A DNA stretch of 35,664 nucleotides from positions 1 to 35,664 of the forward strand of contig NZ_JAIHLQ010000052.1 in assembly GCF_019733355.1 (NCBI RefSeq), read 5' to 3'. The notes under the pieces were generated by a model. That model saw only the letters and a list, made by a program, of their open reading frames with translations, made no database searches and was not told where the DNA came from. Every line of letters starts with the position of its first letter. Position 1 is the first letter of the stretch. The translations under genes and the position numbers were made by a program. The stretch comes from Pseudomonas baetica (GTDB lineage Bacteria; Pseudomonadota; Gammaproteobacteria; Pseudomonadales; Pseudomonadaceae). Positions 16,226-23,636 of the stretch are shown here, piece after piece.

Positions 16226-17350
16226 ATGAGCAGTATTCCACTCTCCGAACAGATGGGCGCAATGGCCTTGGTCGATGAGTTGCGCCATCAGCAGAAACAG
16301 GTTCAGGAACACCTCGATCTGCCGCGACGCCGAGCCGAAATTGCCGAGCACATTCGCACCTATTACCAGAACCACAACATCGTGTTCGACGACAACCTGA
16401 TCGAACAAGGCGTGCGTCAGGTGTTCGCGCGTCGTCTGCTGCTGGAAATGCCGCCCGTGGGTGCAATCGACACCTGGCTGATCAACTCGTTAGTCCGGCG
16501 CTCCGGTGTGATCAAAACGCTGCGAACCTCTGCCATGGTGCTATTGGTCATTGCCTTCGCGGTCTACAAATTCACCAGCCCGACGGTTTACAGCCCGGCC
16601 GAAGTGAGCGAGGTCAGCACCGACGCCGCGATTGTCCGCGATGATCGCAAAAAGCTGTTCCAGGAGGTGGACAAGCAGCGTGGCGCCGTAGAGGCCCTGG
16701 CTCGCAGGCTGGCCGAACAACCGGACCCGCAGGCCAGCGTATTGCTGCAGCGCGCCCGAAGCGCGCTGCCGGCTACCGACGTACGCACGTCTATCGGTCT
16801 TTCCGAACCCGTCACATCAGCAAACGCAGCCGCGATCGAAATCCGGGTCAAAGAACTCAAGGAGAGCCGGTATGCAGTCAACCGGTCTCTGTACGAAGTT
16901 GAAGGCAATGTGAAGTATGCCGGACGTATCCTCGACACTCGCAATGACCTTAAAGCAATGCTGCAAGACCCGAAATTTGCCCTCGGGATTGCCCACTCCA
17001 GCAATCTGGACCAGCGCCTGGCGGAAGTCGACCAGTTGCTCAAGCAAGTCAACGGCTACGACAGTAACCAGGATGCACAAGCGGCGTACAACGATCTGCG
17101 TGGCGATCTCTGGAACTATGAACAAGACATGCTCAAACTGCAGTCCATGCGCTACCGCTCGCTGAAAGAGCGCATCACCTCCCGCTGGGTACCGGATGAA
17201 ATCCGGACCCAGTTGCGCAGAAAAGTCGAAGTCATCCACCAGCTCCTGGAAGTCGGTGACTCGATGGCCGCCGAGCGAAAAATCAATCATCTGATCAGTT
17301 CGATGAAAGATGCAGGCTACTGGCGCCGCTGGGGTGGTTCGGGAGAATGA
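16226..17350 (+). CDS. single-pass membrane coiled-coil protein, paralog 1
   Basis: 374 residues. The N-terminal conserved domain (about residues 1-90) contains LSEQMGAMALVDELRHQQKQ, HLDLPRRRAEIAE and DDNLIEQGVRQVFARRLLLE. One membrane span follows (about 101-117, AMVLLVIAFAVYKF), then a long helical region with heptad-like Leu/Ala/Glu spacing, a block LQDPKFALGIAHSSNLDQRLAEVDQLL and a C-terminal KDAGYWRRW. The same layout is seen in the next two genes. I think this may be the family named DUF6384, but that is recollection. An AAGGACAC ribosome-binding site precedes the ATG. First gene of a probable five-gene operon; function unknown. Confidence 0.82.
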   Translation: MSSIPLSEQMGAMALVDELRHQQKQVQEHLDLPRRRAEIAEHIRTYYQNHNIVFDDNLIEQGVRQVFARRLLLEMPPVGAIDTWLINSLVRRSGVIKTLRTSAMVLLVIAFAVYKFTSPTVYSPAEVSEVSTDAAIVRDDRKKLFQEVDKQRGAVEALARRLAEQPDPQASVLLQRARSALPATDVRTSIGLSEPVTSANAAAIEIRVKELKESRYAVNRSLYEVEGNVKYAGRILDTRNDLKAMLQDPKFALGIAHSSNLDQRLAEVDQLLKQVNGYDSNQDAQAAYNDLRGDLWNYEQDMLKLQSMRYRSLKERITSRWVPDEIRTQLRRKVEVIHQLLEVGDSMAAERKINHLISSMKDAGYWRRWGGSGE

Positions 17351-17372
17351 CAGATTGAAAAGAACGCCCCCC

Positions 17373-18293
17373 ATGAGCAGCACCGCACTCTCCGAGCAAC
17401 TGAAGGCGATGGCGTTCATCGACAAGCTGCGCCATGAGCAAAAGCAGATTCAGGATCATCTGGACTTGCCCAGCCGTCGCGCGGACATCGCCGAGCGCAT
17501 CCGCGCCTACTACATCAGCAACGCCATCGAGTTCGATGACAAATTGATCGAACAGGGTGTGCGGCAGTTTTTCGCCCATCGCCTGATGCTGGAGATCCCG
17601 GCACTCAATGGATTCAATACGTGGTTGGTCAAGTGGCTCAACCGCCGCGGCGCTTCGCCGGCGAGCGTCAAACCGGCAGACATACGCCTGGCACCACTCA
17701 TTCTGCTGATCCTGTTATCCAGTGCGCTGATCCTGTGGGCGAATCACCACTATAAGGATGCCGGGAGAGTTGACAACATCGTCAAAAATGCCTGGGCGAT
17801 GCGCGACAAAAGCTTCGAGTTGAACAAGCAAGTGCAGTCAATAACCAAACGTCTCGCGGTGTTGCGCAAGAGCAACGCCGAACACCCGAGCGCGAACATC
17901 GGCCGTTTGCTCCAGCATGCGCAGTCCAGAATGCCAACCAGCGCTTTCCGCACGGACCTTGGTGTGGATATAAAAATCACCAAAGACAATCTGGACCTGG
18001 TGGAATCGCAGTTCATGACATTCAACGCGCAGCAACGGCGGTTCGACACCGACTCTGACCTAATCTACAACGACATGAAGTATGCCGGTGCAATCATCTG
18101 GATGCGCCAGACCCTGCGTGACATCCGCCAGGACCCGAAGAATGTCGCCAGGATCGAACAATCCAGCAGTCTGAAACAGCGACTGACACTGCTCGGGCAA
18201 CAGCTTGAGCGCATCAACAACGAGAAGACTTACGGCGATGCGTTCTCCACGTTCCGAGATATCGACGATGAGCTGTTTGGCATCGGTCAATAA
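17373..18293 (+). CDS. single-pass membrane coiled-coil protein, paralog 2 (C-terminally short)
   Basis: 306 residues. The N-terminal domain is shared with paralogs 1 and 3 (LSEQLKAMAFIDKLRHEQKQ; DDKLIEQGVRQFFAHRL), with one span at about 106-122 (LAPLILLILLSSALILWA) and a helical region with the QDPK-x6-SSSL-x2-RL block. It ends at DDELFGIGQ, where the other two paralogs continue for roughly 65-70 residues to a KxAGYW motif, so this copy lacks the C-terminal helical segment. ATG 17373 aligns with the paralogs; a longer in-frame start at 17310 lies inside the previous gene. Its ribosome-binding site is weak (GAAAAG), unlike its neighbours. Confidence 0.8.
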   Translation: MSSTALSEQLKAMAFIDKLRHEQKQIQDHLDLPSRRADIAERIRAYYISNAIEFDDKLIEQGVRQFFAHRLMLEIPALNGFNTWLVKWLNRRGASPASVKPADIRLAPLILLILLSSALILWANHHYKDAGRVDNIVKNAWAMRDKSFELNKQVQSITKRLAVLRKSNAEHPSANIGRLLQHAQSRMPTSAFRTDLGVDIKITKDNLDLVESQFMTFNAQQRRFDTDSDLIYNDMKYAGAIIWMRQTLRDIRQDPKNVARIEQSSSLKQRLTLLGQQLERINNEKTYGDAFSTFRDIDDELFGIGQ

Positions 18294-18332
18294 ACCACCG
18301 ACTGCCTGGCCACCCTCACGAAAGGACACCTG

Positions 18333-19457
18333 ATGCGCAGCATTTCACTCTCGGACCAAATGACGGTCGTAGCCCTGATCGACGAACTGCGGTATCAGCG
18401 CAAACTGGTCCAGGAGCACCTCGACCTGCCCCGCCGCCGCGCAGAGATCGCCGAGCGCATCCGTGCCTATTACCTGAGCCAGGACCTGCCCGTGGACGAC
18501 GACCTGATCGAACAGGGCGTGCATCAGTTCTTTGCCCGCCGTTTGATCCTCGAAACGCCGCCAACCCATCTTGTCAGCTCGTGGCTGATCAGGACGTTGG
18601 TTAGTCGGCAGGCGCTGGCCGGCCGCGTCCGACGCATGCTGCCTCGGTTCGGGATCCTGCTCCTGCTGGGCGTCGTGCTGGGGGTTGGCGTGCTGTTGCA
18701 AAAGCAGTGGGCTTCCGGCGGGGACGATCTGAAGATTCTTGAAGTCAAATTAGCTGCACATGGCTTGTCCGGCAGTCTGCGCGATCAGAACACAGCGCTT
18801 GAGAAGCTCCGGACGCTGTTCGCAAAGGTTCAGCGCGAAAACGTACAACAGCCGGACGAGACAGCGACCCGCCTGCTCCAGCGTGCCGAACAGAAACTCC
18901 CGGCTCGCGGCCTGCAGACCGATATCAGCAGTAACACCCCGGTAACCCGCGATAACGTCCTGGCCTTGGACTCGCAGATCAACGACCTTGACCGGCAACG
19001 TCTGCAATTGAATCGGGACACCTACGCGGCTGAGCAAGACATCCAGCGCGCCAGCGGTATTCTCGGCACACGCCGAAAGGTCCAGGAATTACTGAAGGAT
19101 CCGAAACGTGCCGCCGCCATTGCCCAATCGAGCAACCTCGATGAACGCCTGGCCGAGATTGATCAGGCGCTGAAAAACATGGATGACAATCAGGGGACGG
19201 CGTATGCCGCTTACTCGGAGCTGTCGCGTGACCTGTTCGGCGACACCAGTCTGTTGGACTTGCAGACCAGTCGCTTCCAAGGCTTGCGGGCACGGATTGA
19301 GCGCAAAGAGTTTCCAGCAGAACTACGCGAATCCTTGCAGTCGCGCCTGCAGGAAATCGAAGCCGACCTGAAAAAGGGAAACTCGAACGCCGCCGAGACA
19401 AAAATCACTCAGACACGACAAAAACTCAGGGCAGCAGGCTATTGGTCGCTGTATTGA
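18333..19457 (+). CDS. single-pass membrane coiled-coil protein, paralog 3
   Basis: 374 residues, the same length and order as paralog 1: N-terminal domain (LSDQMTVVALIDELRYQRK; DDDLIEQGVHQFFARRL), membrane span at about 106-122 (FGILLLLGVVLGVGVLLQ), helical region, LKDPKRAAAIAQSSNLDERLAEIDQAL block and C-terminal LRAAGYWSLY. The stretch after the span is rich in Gln, Glu and Asp with periodic Leu, consistent with a coiled coil. An AAGGACAC ribosome-binding site is present as in paralog 1. The conserved N-domain and the conserved C-terminal motif suggest two separate interaction surfaces across the membrane. Function unknown. Confidence 0.82.
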   Translation: MRSISLSDQMTVVALIDELRYQRKLVQEHLDLPRRRAEIAERIRAYYLSQDLPVDDDLIEQGVHQFFARRLILETPPTHLVSSWLIRTLVSRQALAGRVRRMLPRFGILLLLGVVLGVGVLLQKQWASGGDDLKILEVKLAAHGLSGSLRDQNTALEKLRTLFAKVQRENVQQPDETATRLLQRAEQKLPARGLQTDISSNTPVTRDNVLALDSQINDLDRQRLQLNRDTYAAEQDIQRASGILGTRRKVQELLKDPKRAAAIAQSSNLDERLAEIDQALKNMDDNQGTAYAAYSELSRDLFGDTSLLDLQTSRFQGLRARIERKEFPAELRESLQSRLQEIEADLKKGNSNAAETKITQTRQKLRAAGYWSLY

Positions 19458-19515
19458 CCAGCCCGACCTTCAGCCTGCAATTTCTTCCCTTGACCGCGAC
19501 TCAACAGGTACTGCA

Positions 19516-19830
19516 ATGACCTCAACCACCCAGAACCAGGCGTCATCGACCGCCAGACAGACGCCGGCGCACAGTGCCAAAGACTACGAAGACATCCGCC
19601 AGGAATGCAGGGAAAAACTGCGCGCCTACAGTGAAAACGAAGCCTATGTCTTCCTGCGTGATCGGGCCTATGGCACCGACCAATACGCGTTCGGTTTTTT
19701 CCAGCGCTGGCTCGACGGCCTGCTAGCCAAACGCATCAACTACGCTGGCAATCGCCAGAACGAGTTGATGCTGCTGGCGATGCAGGCGCGCAATGAAGAG
19801 CTGCACGGCAAGCCGCCCGCTGAGCGTTAA
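19516..19830 (+). CDS. hypothetical protein, 104 residues, in the coiled-coil operon
   Basis: A soluble protein with a Ser/Thr/Gln-rich N-terminus (about 25 residues, likely disordered) and a helical body (DYEDIRQECREKLRAYSE, about residues 23-40; FGFFQRWLDGLLAKRINYAG). No family is recognised. It lies 58 bases after paralog 3 and 45 bases before the 379-residue gene, all in one direction, so it probably belongs to the same transcript. AGGTAC before the ATG is a moderate ribosome-binding site. Confidence 0.72.
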   Translation: MTSTTQNQASSTARQTPAHSAKDYEDIRQECREKLRAYSENEAYVFLRDRAYGTDQYAFGFFQRWLDGLLAKRINYAGNRQNELMLLAMQARNEELHGKPPAER

Positions 19831-19875
19831 TGCCTGCCCACACCCAGAACAGACGACACCACGTAAGGACACTCG

Positions 19876-21015
19876 ATGACCAACTACCTCGAACGGGCAC
19901 TCACTGGTCTGCGCACGATTGGCATCAACCTGTTTCAACCCGTTCACGATGCACCGGTGCTGGTACTGCTCGAGCGCGTTGCTCAGTACAACAACAGCAA
20001 AGTCACCGCCATCGCTTCGGTACTGCAGCAGTCGACCGCGTTCAACAGCATGGTCCGCGAGCAGATTGAAGGCATGGACATTTCCACGCGCTTCATGGAC
20101 ATCACTCAGCGCTTCAGCTCGATCCGTGAAGACGCTTCTGCCATGGCCGAATGGATGGACGACGGCCGCCTCGACACCCTGGAAAAACTCAAGCTGAGCT
20201 GGATGAACCTGCGCCGCGGATCGATTCCCAGCCGCTTCAATGACATCCGCGAGAGCTACTTGCAGGTGTGCAAATCGGCCAATGACCAGATTACCCGGGA
20301 AAGCGTGGTGCTTGAGGCGTACATGGATTTCCGGATGGCAATGAAAGCCGCCGAAGTCGACGCCCAGCAAGTTTTGGCAGTGGCCGGCAAGGCGCTAGAG
20401 CAACGCACTCAGGCGCTGAACGACGCCGGCGCTCAGGTCACCGCTGCCGACACCGCCGAGCCGGCCCGGCGCGCCAGCCTGGAGTTGCAACGCGATGAAG
20501 CCGTTCGCGCCCTGCAGGATGAAGACAAGCGCTACCAGATCGTCAAAGACATCGCCGATGACCTCAAGGTCGGGTACAACACCGCTGAAATGGTGTTTGC
20601 CCGGATCAATCAGGTGCATGTGATCAAGGAGCGCCAGTACCAGCGCATGGTCTCGTTCTTCTCCACCAACGAAGTGGTACTGACCGGCCTCGCCGTATCC
20701 TTCACCAGCAACAGCGGCCTGGCCGAAGCGACCCACACACTCAATGCCACCACCGAAGGCGTCAGCAAAGGGCTCGAGGCGTTGGGCTCTGCCGGCAATC
20801 AACAGATCGAAGCGGCGGTCAAAGCCAGCTACGGCTCGACCATCAGGGTCGATTCGGTTCGTGCACTTGCCGATGCGACCCTGAGCTTCCAGACCGAGAT
20901 GCAAAGCCTGACCGACAGCTACCGTACCGAATCAAGCAATGCCGCCCGTGACATTGCCGATGCAGTGGAAGATGCCAAGCGCAAGTTTGCAGCGCTGCTG
21001 AGCAAGGCTGTCTGA
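19876..21015 (+). CDS. 379-residue soluble coiled-coil protein, possibly TelA-like
   Basis: No signal peptide or membrane span. Almost entirely helical, with long amphipathic stretches (for example about 155-225, ending LELQRDEAVRALQDEDKRYQIVKDIADDL). Landmarks include GMDISTRFMDITQRFSSIRE and WMDDGRLDTLEKLKLSWMNLRRGSIPSRF. The architecture (helical bundle, then a Thr/Ala-rich C-terminal helix region ending DAVEDAKRKFAALL) recalls toxic-anion-resistance TelA/YaaN proteins, but I could not confirm family residues. An AAGGACAC ribosome-binding site, as in paralogs 1 and 3, argues for joint expression. It is the last gene before two strong hairpins, so it ends the operon. Confidence 0.75.
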   Translation: MTNYLERALTGLRTIGINLFQPVHDAPVLVLLERVAQYNNSKVTAIASVLQQSTAFNSMVREQIEGMDISTRFMDITQRFSSIREDASAMAEWMDDGRLDTLEKLKLSWMNLRRGSIPSRFNDIRESYLQVCKSANDQITRESVVLEAYMDFRMAMKAAEVDAQQVLAVAGKALEQRTQALNDAGAQVTAADTAEPARRASLELQRDEAVRALQDEDKRYQIVKDIADDLKVGYNTAEMVFARINQVHVIKERQYQRMVSFFSTNEVVLTGLAVSFTSNSGLAEATHTLNATTEGVSKGLEALGSAGNQQIEAAVKASYGSTIRVDSVRALADATLSFQTEMQSLTDSYRTESSNAARDIADAVEDAKRKFAALLSKAV

Positions 21016-21030
21016 CGTTTCCAATGCAAA

Positions 21031-21060
21031 AACGCCGATGCCCGCCGGGGCATCGGCGTT
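21031..21060. terminator. strong hairpin ending the coiled-coil operon
   Basis: AACGCCGATGCCC (21031-21043), loop GCCG, GGGCATCGGCGTT (21048-21060): a perfect 13-bp stem 16 bases after the stop. There is no plus-strand T-tract; an A-run just before it would serve as a T-tract for minus-strand transcripts, so it may act both ways. Confidence 0.75.
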
Positions 21061-21097
21061 CATGTACGTCGCATGACGTTGAAGGTTTACGCACATG

Positions 21098-21128
21098 AAA
21101 AAGGGACACCATTGGGTGTCCCTTTTTT
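21098..21128. terminator. rho-independent terminator, bidirectional
   Basis: AAAAAGGGACACC (21098-21110), loop ATTG, GGTGTCCCTTTTTT (21115-21128). It has flanking A- and T-tracts, so it can end both the plus-strand coiled-coil operon and the minus-strand Cys-repeat genes, whose last stop is at 21151. Confidence 0.9.
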
Positions 21129-21150
21129 GCCTTTGGAGCAAACAGATCAG

Positions 21151-21564
21151 TCAACGTTTCATGGCTTCGCACTGGTTGCGCAGGTCCCCATTGCCGATGC
21201 TCGCACAGCTACTGCCCTGCTTCGCTTCGCAGAAGGCGCGCTGATCACGATCCCCGATGCTGGCACATGAACCGCCTTTCTCCGCTTCGCAGGCCGTACG
21301 CAAATCGTAATTGTCGATGGAATAACAACTAGCGCCTTTCTTGGCGTCGCAATAGGCGCGCTGGTCACGATCCTCGATACCAGCGCATGAACCGCCCTTC
21401 TCCGCTTCGCAGGCCGTGCGCAAATCGTAATTGTCGATGGAATAACAACTGCTGCCTTCCTGCGTGGCCTGGCAATAGTTGCGTTTGACAGGATAACTGA
21501 TGCTGGCACAACTGGCGGAAACGTAACCGCTGAACATCAATAACATTGCAAGAATCAACTTCAT
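21151..21564 (-). CDS. secreted cysteine-repeat protein, right inner copy (six repeats)
   Basis: 137 residues: signal peptide MKLILAMLLMFSGYVSAS, then six repeats of 20 residues with C-x11-C, twelve cysteines. Odd repeats (3 and 5) carry D-x-D-Q-R-A and even ones Y/G-D-L-R; repeats 2 and 4 are identical (CYSIDNYDLRTACEAEKGGS), so the real unit is a two-repeat module. The first repeat has lost its acidic core (ISYPVKRNYC). Start chosen at the ATG at 21562-21564, just after GGAAG and the conserved leader hairpin. It has exactly the length of the next gene upstream and ends in the same NQCEAMKR, so the two are a tandem duplication. Confidence 0.85.
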   Translation of the reverse strand: MKLILAMLLMFSGYVSASCASISYPVKRNYCQATQEGSSCYSIDNYDLRTACEAEKGGSCAGIEDRDQRAYCDAKKGASCYSIDNYDLRTACEAEKGGSCASIGDRDQRAFCEAKQGSSCASIGNGDLRNQCEAMKR

Positions 21565-21582
21565 CTCACACTTCCTTGGGTT

Positions 21583-21600
21583 GCCAGGAAACAGCCTGGC
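21583..21600 (-). promoter_or_regulatory. conserved leader hairpin, right inner copy
   Basis: On the minus strand: GCCAGG CTGTTT CCTGGC, ending 18 bases before the ATG. The gap to the upstream gene is only 61 bases and has no GAACTT element, so this gene is probably co-transcribed with the outer copy, yet the hairpin is kept. Confidence 0.5.
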
Positions 21601-21625
21601 ACTGGTTGATGCAATCAAAACCAGA

Positions 21626-22039
21626 TCAGCGCTTCATGGCTTCGCACTGATTGCGCAGGTCAGAATCATGGATGCTCGAACACGTGCTGCCCTTCTTCGC
21701 CTCACAAAATGCACGCTGATCGCTGTCATGGATGCTGGAGCAGGTACTGCCTTTCTCAGCCTCACACATTGCGCGCAAATCCGAATCATGAATGCTGGAA
21801 CATGTGCTGCCCTTTTTCGCCTCGCAGTAAGCACGCTGGTCGCTGTCGTGAATGCTCGAACAGGTACTGCCCTTCTCGGCTTCACAGGACGCTCGCAAAT
21901 CACTATCCCGGATCGAGGAGCAGGTACTGCCTTCCTGCGTGGCCTGGCAATAGTTGCGTTGATCGCTGTCACGGATGCTGGAACAACTGGCAAACGTGTA
22001 ACCGCTGAACATCAATAACATCGCAAAAATCAGTTTCAT
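21626..22039 (-). CDS. secreted cysteine-repeat protein, right outer copy (six repeats)
   Basis: 137 residues: signal peptide MKLIFAMLLMFSGYTFAS, then six very regular repeats of the form CSSI(H/R)DSD(Q/L)R-x2-CEA(K/E)KGST, twelve cysteines spaced C-x11-C. Repeats alternate strictly DQR (1, 3, 5) and DLR (2, 4, 6), each with its own lysine or glutamate pattern (CEAKKGST against CEAEKGST). In DNA this is a 60-base repeat, but synonymous positions differ between copies while residues are kept, which suggests selection on protein. Acidic D-x-D pairs in every repeat might bind a cation. It should be exported and disulfide-bonded. Function unknown. Confidence 0.86.
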   Translation of the reverse strand: MKLIFAMLLMFSGYTFASCSSIRDSDQRNYCQATQEGSTCSSIRDSDLRASCEAEKGSTCSSIHDSDQRAYCEAKKGSTCSSIHDSDLRAMCEAEKGSTCSSIHDSDQRAFCEAKKGSTCSSIHDSDLRNQCEAMKR

Positions 22040-22057
22040 CTCACACTTCCCTGGGTT

Positions 22058-22075
22058 GCCAGGAATCAGCCTGGC
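22058..22075 (-). promoter_or_regulatory. conserved leader hairpin, right outer copy
   Basis: On the minus strand: GCCAGG CTGATT CCTGGC, ending 18 bases before the ATG. It differs from the inner copy by one loop base. Confidence 0.5.
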
Positions 22076-22118
22076 ACTGCTTGATCCATTCTCAATGAGC
22101 GTCGCGACACGCCATCAA

Positions 22119-22144
22119 ATTGACATCGCTTTTTAGGAAAGTTC
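22119..22144 (-). promoter_or_regulatory. AlgU/sigma-E-like promoter of the right Cys-repeat pair
   Basis: On the minus strand: GAACTT (22144-22139), 15-base spacer with an A-run, TCAAT (22123-22119), then 79 bases to the ATG. It aligns without gaps over the -35/-10 region with the element at 15588-15613: GAACTTT-x-CT-x2-AAA and GATGTCAAT are shared. Confidence 0.55.
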
Positions 22145-22208
22145 AAACAGGCAAATAAGATCCGCGCAGATTTTTGAGTCTGAAAAACGCGTAGGAAAAC
22201 ACCACCTG

Positions 22209-22339
22209 TGGCGAGGGAGCTTGCTCCCGCTGGGCTGCGAAGCAGACCCAAAACCGGCCAGTCCTTTTCTCCAGGTCCACCGCATGCGCCGGAATACGCC
22301 GACTGCGTCGCCGAGCGGGAGCAAGCTCCCTCGCCACAA
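22209..22339. repeat. REPIN (GTGGCGAGGGAGCTTGCTCCCGCT subtype)
   Basis: GTGGCGAGGGAGCTTGCTCC at 22209 faces its inverted partner GGAGCAAGCTCCCTCGCCAC ending at 22337. The 80-base interior contains shorter complementary pieces (GCTGCGAAGC against GACTGCGTCG). This is a different REP subtype from the others in the window. Confidence 0.82.
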
Positions 22340-22441
22340 GGTTGGGTTGGCGTCCTACAGGTCGGTTGTGGTGGCTGAAATGGCTGACTAGAGTGGTGTC
22401 GTCGCTAACTAAATTAGCGATAGGGTTTCGCAGCCCTTAAG

Positions 22442-22633
22442 ATTGACACCTTGTTCCGTCAAGTTCGGCCGACTCCCGGCTGTCCACGTTTTATGGCGGT
22501 TGTGCGTGGGAGACCTCCGGGTCTGCCGGGTCATGGTGTTTATCCTCCGGTCTGCGAACCCGCGCATAGCTGCCACCCTTTTGTTTCGCAGCACAATGGT
22601 GGCAATTCCTCTTTGCCAAGGATTAACACCATG
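22442..22633 (+). promoter_or_regulatory. structured leader covering the start of the 95-residue gene
   Basis: CATGGTGTT (22532-22540) is perfectly complementary to AACACCATG (22625-22633), which includes the start codon, and TCCT (22543-22546) to AGGA (22619-22622), its ribosome-binding site. Inside, CTGCGAA (22552-22558) pairs with TTCGCAG (22585-22591), and TGCCACC (22571-22577) with GGTGGCA (22598-22604). These two interior pairings cross, so they form a pseudoknot or are mutually exclusive. I recall similar leaders before many DUF6124/DUF3077 genes in Pseudomonas. A control element for translation start is the natural reading. Confidence 0.6.
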
Positions 22634-22918
22634 ACGACGCAAACACCGCTCCACCACTACGCGCACATGTCCCACCCCGCCACCGACCACCCTGTCCTCC
22701 TGATCGACGCCGATGCCCCATTGCGTGAACTCCACGCCTGCCTCGCCGAACGCCTCAACGCCGTCCTCAAATACCTTGACCTCATCGCCTGCACCAGCCT
22801 CCCCGATTACGCCGAACATGACATCAACACTGTGACCAACATCGCCAGGATCATGGTGCAGGACGTGAGTGATGTGTTTCGGGTAATCGAGCAGCGAGGT
22901 TTCGACGCGCCAGCCTGA
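22631..22918 (+). CDS. small DUF6124/DUF3077-like protein
   Basis: 95 residues, soluble, helical. It shows a His-rich start and a core LRELHACLAERLNAVLKYLDLIA followed by NTVTNIARIMVQDVSDVFRVIEQ. This resembles the short helical DUF6124 (formerly grouped with DUF3077) proteins found in multiple copies in Pseudomonas; assignment is from memory. Start ATG 22631 is supported by CAAGGA upstream and by the leader pairing; the frame stays open upstream for 60 codons but that stretch is the structured leader. Function unknown. Confidence 0.7.
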   Translation: MTTQTPLHHYAHMSHPATDHPVLLIDADAPLRELHACLAERLNAVLKYLDLIACTSLPDYAEHDINTVTNIARIMVQDVSDVFRVIEQRGFDAPA

Positions 22919-22933
22919 TAACCAACACATTGC

Positions 22934-22994
22934 CAAAGTGCCAACTTCATAAACGCCCGGTCATCCAACCAGCGATAACGTCGTTGGCACTTGG
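22934..22994. promoter_or_regulatory. spaced inverted repeat between the DUF6124-like and hcp genes
   Basis: AAGTGCCAAC (22936-22945) and GTTGGCACTT (22983-22992) are perfect 10-base inverted repeats separated by 37 bases. There is no T-tract. It could be the end of the upstream message or an operator for hcp. Confidence 0.35.
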
Positions 22995-23135
22995 GAATAA
23001 TCACCTCCTGACTTCCGCGCCCCTTGTAAGACGCGTCTGAACTTCACCAATAGCGAACCAGCGCCTCACTGTCCCGGCTTTAGTTGACGGTTACTCTTCA
23101 AACAAGAGTTTTCCAGTCAATAAGGCAGAGCTTCC

Positions 23136-23636
23136 ATGGCCAACCACAGCTACATGAGCATTACCGGAAACCGTCAAGGCTTGATCTCCGCCGGTTGCTC
23201 CGACACAAACTCAATCGGCAACAAATGTCAGTTAGGCCACCTCGACGAAATCATGGTCCTGGCCTATTCCCACAACATGACCACCGGCAATAACGGCGGC
23301 GTCACTGCCGACCGTGGCAAGCACTTGCCGATCATGATCACCAAGAACATCGACAAATCCTCACCACTACTGTCCGCCGCACTTCATGAGCGTGAAGTGC
23401 TGGACTGCACCCTCTTCTTCTACCGAACCTCACCCGCTGGAACACAGGACAAGTACTTCAAAATCCACATTGCCGGCGCAAAAATCGCCCACATCAACCT
23501 CCAGGTTCCCCACGCCATCCACTTGAACGACGCACAGCCTCAAGAATTGGTGTCATTTACTTATCGCGAAATCAGTTGGACACACCTACAGGCGGGCACG
23601 TGCGGTTTTAGCCGTTGGGGAAATGAAGATGAATGA
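23136..23636 (+). CDS. hcp: Hcp-family type VI secretion system tube/effector-carrier protein
   Basis: 166 residues, within the usual Hcp1 range. It has the family opening YMSITGNRQGLISAGCSDTNSIGN followed by DEIMVLAYSHNMT, the ITKNIDKSSPLLSAAL block and the C-terminal QELVSFTYREISWTH. Hcp hexamers stack into the tube pushed out by the type VI apparatus and can carry effectors in their lumen. No other T6SS structural gene lies in the window, so this is an orphan hcp. Its stop overlaps the next gene by 14 bases, which ties the two together. Confidence 0.92.
   Translation: MANHSYMSITGNRQGLISAGCSDTNSIGNKCQLGHLDEIMVLAYSHNMTTGNNGGVTADRGKHLPIMITKNIDKSSPLLSAALHEREVLDCTLFFYRTSPAGTQDKYFKIHIAGAKIAHINLQVPHAIHLNDAQPQELVSFTYREISWTHLQAGTCGFSRWGNEDE

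Noticed and set aside
21626..22039. Regular 60-base direct repeats that could be taken for a CRISPR-like array or satellite DNA
   Set aside because: They are in frame, encode conserved residues with varying synonymous bases, and follow a signal peptide, so they are coding repeats.
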